6,079 nt of DNA. Source: Bacteroidota bacterium (GTDB taxonomy: Bacteria > Bacteroidota > Rhodothermia > Rhodothermales > UBA10348). The stretch lies in NCBI GenBank assembly GCA_018623785.1, contig JAAZVD010000101.1, positions 1 through 6,079 on the forward strand, given 5' to 3'. Below are positions 1 to 5,719 of the stretch, in pieces. The notes under the pieces were generated by a model. The model saw only the letters and a program-made list of their open reading frames with translations. It ran no database searches and was not told where the DNA came from. Numbering within the stretch: position 1 is the first letter of the stretch; every line of letters begins with the position of its first letter. The translations under genes and the position numbers were made by a program.

Positions 1-234
1 CGCGTCATTGAACGTCCAGAACGTCATGGAAACATCAGATCCCAATGCGCGCAGACTGGCTGGCAGGTCCTGCTCAGAGATGGGTTTGCCGTTGACATAT
101 ACTGAGCCGTCCTCGATCGAAACCTTATGAGCTGGAGGAACCACATTCATGTTTCGCTGAGCTGCTTGCGCCAGCGAAGGGGCAGGACTGAGCAGGAGTA
201 CTGAAAGGGCCCACAATAGTGAAATCGGTTTCAT
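1..234 (-). CDS. Secreted protein of unknown function, N-terminal 78 residues (3' end beyond left edge)
   Basis: The reading frame opens with ATG at 234 and stays open to the window edge, giving 78 residues. The protein begins MKPISLLWALSVLLLSPAPS followed by LAQAAQ: a Lys in the n-region, a Leu-rich core and an Ala-x-Ala-like end, which together form a convincing Sec signal peptide with cleavage near residues 22-25. The mature part carries a stretch reading VSIEDGSVYVNGKPI, then EQDLPASLRALG and a hydrophobic SMTFWTF segment, which looks like the start of a small beta-rich periplasmic or secreted domain. I cannot name the family. It starts 49 bases after the putative anti-sigma gene on the same strand, so it is probably the third gene of the sigma operon and may be a sensor partner or a target of that system (inference). 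No clear Shine-Dalgarno sequence precedes the ATG. The gene is open only because the window ends; nothing suggests that it is broken. Confidence 0.75.
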   Translation of the reverse strand, partial: MKPISLLWALSVLLLSPAPSLAQAAQRNMNVVPPAHKVSIEDGSVYVNGKPISEQDLPASLRALGSDVSMTFWTFNDA

Positions 235-283
235 GGCGTTCGACAGGGATGATTATGATTGCGTACCGCTGGATGAGGTGACG

Positions 284-922
284 CTACTGACTACGTGTGC
301 CGGTCATCTGGAGACGACCGGGCCCATTGCCAGGCAAGGATTCAAGAGGAACGGCTTCTTCACCCCAATCGAGTCTACCGTCGGGGCGTAGGGTCTGTAT
401 GCGACGATGCATGCCCAGAATGGGCGCGGCATCATCCCAGGCCAAACGGGGATCGGATTTCGACGCTGGAGTGGGCCGCTGTTGGGGAGGTACAAAGCGG
501 TACAAGGATTCGGGCGGGACCAGATCATCCGGGCCGACGGCCATGGCAGCCGTGTCCTGAGGTTTAGACGTACCCGAATTGGTGCTGAACTGGCCGACTG
601 CGACGCCGAAGAGGATTACAGCAGCAGTGGAGAGGGCGGGGATCACGACCTTTCTCAGGCGTCTGTTGACCGGAAGCGCCGCTCGATCCATCCGCTGGCC
701 GGATGTCGGCAGGCCCTCTCCGGTGGCTGCAGCAGCCAGGATAGCGTCAAGGACGAACGGATCCGGTCGCTCTTTCTTGAGATGGTCCAATCTGAACTTG
801 GCTTCACTGAGAGCGGCATGCTCCTGACGCAGTTCCTCGTCCCGAAGCAGGGACCGAAGGTCTTCTGCGCCCGTGGCCTCGTCATAGAGGTGAAGCAGAA
901 TATCTTTCGTACCGTTGTTCAT
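284..922 (-). CDS. Putative single-pass membrane anti-sigma factor lacking a zinc-binding motif
   Basis: This 212-residue protein probably binds and inhibits the sigma factor encoded just upstream, with its N-terminus in the cytoplasm and its C-terminus outside the inner membrane. The N-terminal 60 residues are acidic and helical (DILLHLYDEATGAEDLRSLL, then RDEELRQEHAALSEAKFRLD), a pattern resembling short Bacteroidota anti-sigma proteins found next to ECF factors. A single hydrophobic span lies at about residues 92-112 (VVIPALSTAAVILFGVAVGQ), preceded by the basic stretch NRRLRK, which fits an N-in orientation. The remaining 100 residues are Pro-rich and soluble. There is no cysteine anywhere, so the classical HxxxCxxC zinc anti-sigma motif is absent. 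The ATG lies 23 bases past the sigma stop codon, which indicates cotranscription, but without a recognisable Shine-Dalgarno sequence. The role rests on position and architecture, not on a clear family match. Confidence 0.7.
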   Translation of the reverse strand: MNNGTKDILLHLYDEATGAEDLRSLLRDEELRQEHAALSEAKFRLDHLKKERPDPFVLDAILAAAATGEGLPTSGQRMDRAALPVNRRLRKVVIPALSTAAVILFGVAVGQFSTNSGTSKPQDTAAMAVGPDDLVPPESLYRFVPPQQRPTPASKSDPRLAWDDAAPILGMHRRIQTLRPDGRLDWGEEAVPLESLPGNGPGRLQMTGTRSQ

Positions 923-945
923 GTTGGTAGTCGTGTTCTGATGAG

Positions 946-1551
946 TCAGTTACTGACCGCAATATGCTCGTTCTGCCGTGCCGCCTCCATCATCCGCCGC
1001 AGGTTTACCAGCGCATAGCGCATGCGACCGAGGGCGGTATTGATCGAGCAATCCGTCAACTCGGAAATCTCCCGGAACGTCAGATCTGACGCGTGTCGCA
1101 GCAGCACTACTTCCCGTTGATCCGGAGAAAGTTGATCAATACATGCCGTCAGCAAGTCCCTTTCTTCCGTCCCTTGAACAAGCTCCAGAGCGGAGGGGGC
1201 ATCGTCTGGAAGGCGGTCCCACCATCCGGTTTGGCCGGTCTCGTCGTCGGGTCCCATGTCCTGCCACTTCTTGCGCGCCCGAAGGTGGTCAAGGGCTGCG
1301 TTCCTGGCTATCCGCAGCACCCACCCCAGAAATTTACCCTGTCCGGTGTAGGACCCCCGTTCTTCATGGAGGGCACGGATTACACGGTAGAAGGTCTCTT
1401 GGAAAAGGTCATTGGCTACTTCCCGATCCTTTACCATTCCTCGCAGATAGCTGAAGACGCGTTCCTGATGGCGCTCCACCAGGGTGCGAAAAGCGGCCTG
1501 GTCGGCCTCTTCCACGTAACGGGCAACAAGCGCTTCGTCAGCCGGGTGCAT
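946..1551 (-). CDS. ECF-type RNA polymerase sigma factor (sigma-70 family)
   Basis: This 201-residue alternative sigma factor directs RNA polymerase to a dedicated promoter set, probably in response to an envelope signal. Region 2 spans about residues 20-92: FRTLVERHQERVFSYLRGMV, the core-binding DLFQETFYRVIRAL, and FLGWVLRIARNAALDHLRAR for -10 recognition. A variable acidic linker (about 93-131) joins it to region 4 (about 133-187): LSPDQREVVLLRH, then the helix-turn-helix LTFREISELTDCSINTALGR followed by MRYALVNLRRMM. The SINTALGRMRYAL signature is typical of Bacteroidota-type ECF factors. I chose ATG 1551 (MHPADEALVARYVEE) because it fits the usual ECF N-terminus. The frame stays open upstream to an ATG at 1662, but that 37-residue extension has no sigma-like content. 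No Shine-Dalgarno sequence is visible. The gene is followed after 23 bases by the putative anti-sigma gene, and ECF factors of this kind often regulate their own operon. Confidence 0.93.
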   Translation of the reverse strand: MHPADEALVARYVEEADQAAFRTLVERHQERVFSYLRGMVKDREVANDLFQETFYRVIRALHEERGSYTGQGKFLGWVLRIARNAALDHLRARKKWQDMGPDDETGQTGWWDRLPDDAPSALELVQGTEERDLLTACIDQLSPDQREVVLLRHASDLTFREISELTDCSINTALGRMRYALVNLRRMMEAARQNEHIAVSN

Positions 1552-1738
1552 GAGCGGTAATTGAATAGCGTATGGGAAGGTTACGACCGGCGTGGCTGCG
1601 ACCAGTGCGGTTTGGCCTAGTCTGGTTTGGGCCATCCGAACCAGGAATCCGACGGGATCCAATCAGTTAACGAAGGACAGCCACCGCTTATTGTGTGCCC
1701 CCGATACGAACATGCACTATCGAACCCATCCTCGGAGC
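1552..1738. other. Intergenic region between the transglycosylase gene and the sigma operon
   Basis: These 187 bases separate the transglycosylase stop codon from the chosen sigma start. They should hold the sigma operon promoter, but I see no convincing -35/-10 pair or Bacteroidota TTTG/TAnnTTTG pair. The minus strand carries several GTTCG or CTTCG elements and a CGATA/TATCG pair 11 bases apart, none strong enough to call as an operator. No intrinsic terminator for the transglycosylase gene is visible: there is no hairpin followed by a T run. Read-through from that gene into the sigma operon is therefore possible. Part of the region (1552-1662) would be coding if the distal sigma start were used. 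Confidence 0.5.
1622..1644. repeat. Imperfect inverted repeat in the leader of the sigma operon
   Basis: CTGGTT at 1622-1627 pairs with AACCAG at 1639-1644. Inside these arms GG (1629-1630) can pair with CC (1636-1637) around a five-base loop. The intervening 1628/1638 position is a G-T wobble on the plus strand but a C-A mismatch in the minus-strand transcript. The repeat lies about 70-95 bases upstream of the sigma start. No T tract follows on either strand, so a terminator is unlikely. It could be a leader hairpin or an operator half-site pair, or chance. Confidence 0.35.
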
Positions 1739-3910
1739 CTACTTGAACATTTTCAGCCGCTGTCCGACCCGGATGGTGTTTGAGCGCAAACTATTCCATT
1801 CCTTGATGTTGGCTACCGACACGCCATACTGCTGAGCAAGCTGGATCAGGGTGTCCCCACGACGTACTACGTGCTCCACAGGCTGCCCCTGCGCGGAATA
1901 GACCGTAATGCGTTGACCTACGCGAATGTTGGAGCCCTTGATGTCATTCCACCGTCTCAACTGCGACACGGTCACATTATATGTGTCAGCAATTTCACTG
2001 AGTGTGTCTCCACGCTGGACACGGTGGGTAATCGGGCCTGAGCCAGGCGCAGGGGCAGAGCGTCCGTCGGTGAAAATCTCAAGACGCTGACCCACATTGA
2101 TGCGGGAGCCGCTCACCCCGTTCCATCCTTGGATGTTGGGGATTGAGACGCCATACTGGCGGGAAATAGTGCTCAAGGTATCTCCCCGACGTACCGTGTG
2201 TACGACGCGCACCGCACCGTCAGGCTGGGAAGCGGTCGGGGGTGCCGATGGTCCGGAACTGGCGGTGGTTTGGATGGTCGTGGTTTGGCTGGCTGGGCGA
2301 ATGGGTGTCTGGGAGACCGAAGCAGATCCTTCTCTCTGTTCGGATGCCGTGGCTACCTGCTCCTCCATCAAGATGGGGCGATTTACCCGTCGGCGATATT
2401 GCACGACCGAGGACGTTGCATCGGCAAACTGTACGTCAGAGATGCTGTTCGAGTAGTCGGCAATGGGTACGACCAGGCGCTGTCCAATTCTGATATTGGT
2501 TGAGCGCAGGCCGTTTTTCTGCATGATCATGGCCACGGACACACCGAATTGCTGCCCGATGCCACTCAAGGTATCTCCCCGGCGGACGATGTATTCGCCC
2601 GACGGCCGCTTGGCGTCTTCAGGTAGCGCCTCGTAGGAGGCCACAAAGGTCTCATAGGACCCCACAGGAACGCGTAGATAGAACGCGCCCACGGTAGGGG
2701 GCAGGGTATCCCGTCGCAAATTGGGATTAAGGGCCTTGATGGTGGCTATATCGGTTCCGGCCATAGTAGCCACATCGGACAAGCTGAGCATGCCCGTCAC
2801 GGGCACGATATGGTAGGAATAGTCAGGGCCCGGCGTGCCTCGCTGGAGGCCGTAGGCTTCCGGGTTAGAGGCGATCAGCGACGTGGCGATGTAGGTCGGT
2901 ATGTAGTTGCGGGTTTCCCGCGGCAGGTATGGGTATATGTCCCAGTACGTCGGATCCGACTTCCCGCTGCTTCGGATGGCGCGCCGAATACAACGTGGAC
3001 TGCAGTTGTAACCAGCCAACGCAATCTGCCAGTCTTCATCGTACATCCGGTAGAGGTCTTTCAAGTGTTTGGCCGCTGCCCGGGTGGCCAGCTCGGGATC
3101 CATCCGATCATCTACCCATGCGTTGACATTGAGGTCGTAGGCACGACCTGTAGCCGCTATGAACTGCCACATACCGACGGCCGAGGCCCAGCTGCGAGCC
3201 CTCGGATTCAGCCCTGACTCGATCATTGCCAGATATTTCAATTCGTCCGGTACCCCTTCCTCTTCGAAAATCTGCTCAATCATCGGGAAATACGTATCCG
3301 CACGACTGAGCCATGTCTGCATGGTTTCCTTACGCTCGCGCAGCAGGAACTGCATGGAGGATTCCACCAGGCGGTTCATGGTCATTGGAAACTCCGTGCC
3401 AACGGGCTGAAGACCCGACGGGGCTACATCCTCCAGGAGTGGATCCTCGATGGATTCCAGCTCGGCAAAGAGTGCCTTGCGGACTTCAAAAATGTCGCCA
3501 AAGGCGGTAAAGAGCGTATCCGAAGGGCCGTAAACCTGTTCGTATTCCCCCACGAGAACCCGATACACGGACGAGAAGCGAGGCTCATCCATGAGGTATT
3601 CCTTCTGTGCCAGGTTTCCCAACGACGTCATGGCTTTGTCCAGCACCGACGTAGCCGCATCGTCATCTCCCCGTGCCAGGGCTGCCATGAGCTCAGCTTG
3701 GTAGCTGTAAAGCTCCGAGAGCCGTTCCAGAAAGACTTGGTTGGTTACGGTATCGGGTTGAGCTGGGGCAATCCGCAGTGAGCGCAGTACGGGAGGCTCG
3801 AGGGCCACGGCCGGGAGGGCCTCCACCCGCTGCAGTTCAACGGCGGCATCCTGCGCCATCAAGGGTGTGGTCAAGACCGCAATGAGGGCAAGGGAGAGCA
3901 AGTACCGCAC
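1739..3910 (-). CDS. Secreted MltD-like lytic murein transglycosylase with four LysM domains
   Basis: The enzyme cleaves the glycan strands of peptidoglycan between N-acetylmuramic acid and N-acetylglucosamine, leaving 1,6-anhydro ends. Numbering from GTG 3910 gives 723 residues. Residues 1-20 (VRYLLSLALIAVLTTPLMAQ) form a Sec signal peptide without a lipobox cysteine, unlike lipoprotein MltD of E. coli. A helical region precedes the GH23/SLT domain at about 208-330, with catalytic Glu231 in AMIESGLNP, the AVGMWQFIAATGR motif, and AGYNCSP. A degenerate LysM-like module lies at about 364-416. True LysM domains follow at about 437-482, 567-613, 627-671 and 679-722, each with a GDTL core and a GQRL or GQRI end. 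A Ser/Thr/Gln/Ala-rich linker separates the first from the second. GTG 3910 is preferred over ATG 4048 because it directly begins the signal peptide and has GAGG seven bases upstream; the longer form would put 46 atypical residues before the signal peptide. The only two cysteines of the mature protein lie in the catalytic domain. Confidence 0.92.
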   Translation of the reverse strand: MRYLLSLALIAVLTTPLMAQDAAVELQRVEALPAVALEPPVLRSLRIAPAQPDTVTNQVFLERLSELYSYQAELMAALARGDDDAATSVLDKAMTSLGNLAQKEYLMDEPRFSSVYRVLVGEYEQVYGPSDTLFTAFGDIFEVRKALFAELESIEDPLLEDVAPSGLQPVGTEFPMTMNRLVESSMQFLLRERKETMQTWLSRADTYFPMIEQIFEEEGVPDELKYLAMIESGLNPRARSWASAVGMWQFIAATGRAYDLNVNAWVDDRMDPELATRAAAKHLKDLYRMYDEDWQIALAGYNCSPRCIRRAIRSSGKSDPTYWDIYPYLPRETRNYIPTYIATSLIASNPEAYGLQRGTPGPDYSYHIVPVTGMLSLSDVATMAGTDIATIKALNPNLRRDTLPPTVGAFYLRVPVGSYETFVASYEALPEDAKRPSGEYIVRRGDTLSGIGQQFGVSVAMIMQKNGLRSTNIRIGQRLVVPIADYSNSISDVQFADATSSVVQYRRRVNRPILMEEQVATASEQREGSASVSQTPIRPASQTTTIQTTASSGPSAPPTASQPDGAVRVVHTVRRGDTLSTISRQYGVSIPNIQGWNGVSGSRINVGQRLEIFTDGRSAPAPGSGPITHRVQRGDTLSEIADTYNVTVSQLRRWNDIKGSNIRVGQRITVYSAQGQPVEHVVRRGDTLIQLAQQYGVSVANIKEWNSLRSNTIRVGQRLKMFK
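1745..2602 (-). repeat. Four LysM-coding repeat units within the transglycosylase gene
   Basis: The units lie at about 2465-2602, 2072-2212, 1898-2032 and 1745-1876, in coding order. Each encodes roughly 45 residues on the pattern V-x-RGDTL, a variable helix, then N-I/T-I/R-x-VGQRL or a close variant. The last three sit close together; the first is separated from them by a linker of about 85 residues. The units are clearly related at protein level but differ at many DNA positions, which points to old duplication rather than recent copying. Confidence 0.85.
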
Positions 3911-3917
3911 GATGGAG

Positions 3918-3922
3918 CCTCG
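3918..3922 (-). promoter_or_regulatory. Ribosome binding site deciding the GTG start of the transglycosylase
   Basis: The minus strand reads CGAGG, followed by the seven bases CTCCATC and then GTG at 3910. It is the only purine-rich Shine-Dalgarno-like element at good spacing that I find before any gene in this window. It supports GTG 3910 as the true start rather than the ATG at 4048. Confidence 0.5.
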
Positions 3923-3950
3923 GTAGACTGAGTAGGGAGCAAGCAGGCCG

Positions 3951-3964
3951 CCGCGCAAGCGCGG
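3951..3964. repeat. Short GC-rich inverted repeat in the transglycosylase leader
   Basis: CCGCGC and GCGCGG flank a central AA on the plus strand (TT on the minus strand), allowing a five-pair GC stem with a four-base loop in the minus-strand transcript. It lies just downstream of the candidate promoter, about 40-55 bases before the GTG start. It is preceded, not followed, by a T run on the minus strand, so it is not a terminator. It may affect transcript stability or translation, or may be chance in GC-rich sequence. Confidence 0.35.
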
Positions 3965-3977
3965 GGATCCTCTTGCG

Positions 3978-4005
3978 AAAAAATAACGGTGTATCAGGGT
4001 GCAAA
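3978..4005 (-). promoter_or_regulatory. Candidate Bacteroidota-type promoter for the transglycosylase gene
   Basis: On the minus strand a TTTG (4002-4005) is followed after 16 bases by TATTTTTT (3978-3985). This is a partial match to the Bacteroidota vegetative promoter pair TTTG and TAnnTTTG, lacking the final G of the -7 box and with spacing at the short end. Transcription would begin near 3970 and leave a leader of about 60 bases before GTG 3910. That would leave the alternative ATG at 4048 outside the transcript. The match is by eye and could be fortuitous. Confidence 0.3.
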
Positions 4006-4070
4006 CAACGGAACAGGCGGTCAGAAGCCGTCTACCTGTGGTTCGCAATAACGCACATTATCGGCCTGCG

Positions 4071-4089
4071 ATCCCCGGGAATCCGGGAT
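4071..4089. repeat. Stem-loop between the carboxylase and transglycosylase genes
   Basis: CCCGG (4074-4078) pairs with CCGGG (4083-4087) around the loop GAAT. A further AT/AT pair extends the stem past one bulged C at 4073. The element starts about 33 bases past the carboxylase stop codon, where a 3' hairpin would be expected. In the minus-strand transcript no U run follows, so it is not a canonical intrinsic terminator. It could still act as a 3'-end stabilising hairpin or a weak terminator. Confidence 0.4.
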
Positions 4090-4121
4090 GCCTTAACAGG
4101 TCCGACAGTTTCAGGATCTCG

Positions 4122-5675
4122 TCAAAGAGGAATGTTTCCATGTTTCCGAGGTGGGTTCTTGGCCACCTTGTTCTTCAGCATTTCCAAACCGCGGATCAGT
4201 CGGGACCGCGTTTCCGCCGGCTCAATAACGTCATCGATATAGCCGTACTCGGCTGCCACATATGGATTGGCCAACCGTTCCCGATACTCTGTGATGAACT
4301 TTTCTTCCTCGGCTTCGGGATCTGCAGCCTCCGCAATCTGCTTGCGGTAGATGATTTCCACGGCACCCTTGGGGCCCATCACAGCAATTTCCGCCGTCGG
4401 CCAAGCAATATTGAGATCGCCGCGTATGTGTTTCGAGTTCATCACATCGTAGGCACCGCCATAGGCTTTGCGCGTGATGACGGTGATTTTGGGCACCGTG
4501 GCCTCGCAGAACGCATACAGGAGTTTGGCTCCGTGACGGATGATGCCATGCCATTCCTGATCGGTCCCCGGCATGAATCCGGGCACGTCCTCAAACACAA
4601 GAAGGGGGATATTGAACGCATCGCAAAACCGAACGAATCGGGCTCCCTTGACGGAAGCATCGATGTCCAGGCAGCCAGCCAGTACGCCAGGATTATTGGC
4701 TACGATACCGACGCTCGAACCGTTCATGCGTGCAAAACCCACAATGATGTTCGCGGCGAATTGCGGCTGGATTTCGAACAACTGCCCCTCGTCCACGATG
4801 CGGTCAATAACGTCCCGCATCTCATAAGGCTTGTTGGGGTTGCTGGGGACTATCGTATTGAGGGCCTCGTCGGCACGATCCATGGGATCGGACGTGGGCA
4901 CAACAGGCGGAGGCTCCTCGCAGTTAAGGGGCAAGTAAGAAATCAACTCCCGAATGCCGAAAAGACACTCTGCCTCGCTGCTATAGGCCACGTGCGCTAC
5001 CCCACTCTTGCTGGCGTGCGCGTCGGCACCCCCCAATTCTTCGAACGAGACCTCTTCCTGCGTGACCGTTTTGACTACGTTGGGTCCGGTCACGAACATG
5101 TAGCTCGAGGAGCGCACCATGAAAATGAAATCCGTTATCGCCGGCGAATAGACGGCTCCCCCTGCGCAAGGTCCTAGGATGGCAGAAATTTGGGGGACCA
5201 CACCCGAGGCCATGGTGTTCTGGAGAAAGATATCGGCGTATCCGCCAAGAGAAACCACGCCCTCCTGAATGCGCGCTCCGCCTGAATCATTGAGTCCAAT
5301 GACCGGGGCACCATTTTCAAGTGCCAGTTTCATGATGCGCAGGATCTTGTCGGCATGCGCTCTTCCCAAGGAACCACCGAAGACCGTGAAGTCCTGGCTG
5401 TAAACGTATACGAGTCGGCCGCTGATGGTCCCGTAACCGGTTACTACACCGTCGCCATATGGCCTGTTGTTCTCCAATCCGAAGTCGGATGTCTGGTGAC
5501 GTACAAAGGCGCCCAGTTCTTGGAAGGAGTCGTCGTCGAGCAGAATTTCAACGCGTTCGCGAGCGGTCAATTTACCTTTCTCGTGTTGCTTCGCGATTCG
5601 TTCGGCACCACCGCCTTTCTGGGCTTCTTCCCGGCGATCGTGCAGTTCTCTAAGGAGGTCATCGTTGGTGGGCAT
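4122..5675 (-). CDS. pccB: Acyl-CoA carboxylase carboxyltransferase subunit, propionyl-CoA carboxylase beta type
   Basis: This subunit transfers the carboxyl group from carboxybiotin to an acyl-CoA, most likely converting propionyl-CoA to (S)-methylmalonyl-CoA in the cytoplasm. At 517 residues it is full length for the family. It starts with the usual [18 protein letters not shown] and [13 protein letters not shown]. It shows both crotonase-fold halves: the N-terminal half has [24 protein letters not shown] and the oxyanion loop [12 protein letters not shown] near 168-179; the C-terminal half has [15 protein letters not shown] and [14 protein letters not shown] near 402-415. Asp410 in GGAYDVM matches the Asp that favours propionyl-CoA in Streptomyces PccB (position 422 there). 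The closely related methylmalonyl-CoA decarboxylase alpha subunit (MmdA) cannot be excluded, as it shares these motifs. The biotin carboxylase and biotin carrier partners are not in the window. The gene follows the unknown upstream gene by 44 bases, so the two are probably cotranscribed. No Shine-Dalgarno sequence is evident. Confidence 0.95.
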   Translation of the reverse strand: MPTNDDLLRELHDRREEAQKGGGAERIAKQHEKGKLTARERVEILLDDDSFQELGAFVRHQTSDFGLENNRPYGDGVVTGYGTISGRLVYVYSQDFTVFGGSLGRAHADKILRIMKLALENGAPVIGLNDSGGARIQEGVVSLGGYADIFLQNTMASGVVPQISAILGPCAGGAVYSPAITDFIFMVRSSSYMFVTGPNVVKTVTQEEVSFEELGGADAHASKSGVAHVAYSSEAECLFGIRELISYLPLNCEEPPPVVPTSDPMDRADEALNTIVPSNPNKPYEMRDVIDRIVDEGQLFEIQPQFAANIIVGFARMNGSSVGIVANNPGVLAGCLDIDASVKGARFVRFCDAFNIPLLVFEDVPGFMPGTDQEWHGIIRHGAKLLYAFCEATVPKITVITRKAYGGAYDVMNSKHIRGDLNIAWPTAEIAVMGPKGAVEIIYRKQIAEAADPEAEEEKFITEYRERLANPYVAAEYGYIDDVIEPAETRSRLIRGLEMLKNKVAKNPPRKHGNIPL

Positions 5676-5719
5676 GGCAGAACGTGCGACCAGTGGCAGG
5701 GTAGATAGTGCAGAGCAAG

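Noticed and set aside
407..1018. A 203-codon plus-strand open frame opposite the anti-sigma gene
   Set aside because: It overlaps the anti-sigma gene and the sigma 3' end on the other strand and has no recognisable features. The minus-strand frame has a membrane span and operon context.
1680..1738. CGATA/TATCG inverted pair as a terminator or operator after the transglycosylase stop
   Set aside because: The arms are only five bases long with an 11-base spacer and no T tract, which is too weak to call.
4071..4089. Intrinsic terminator after the carboxylase gene
   Set aside because: The hairpin is real but no T run follows it on the minus strand, so it was listed only as a stem-loop.
3999..5177. 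A 392-codon open frame on the plus strand opposite the carboxylase gene
   Set aside because: It lies almost wholly antisense to the well-supported pccB, crosses the intergenic gap, and its translation shows no domain or sensible composition. Long antisense frames are common opposite GC-rich genes.
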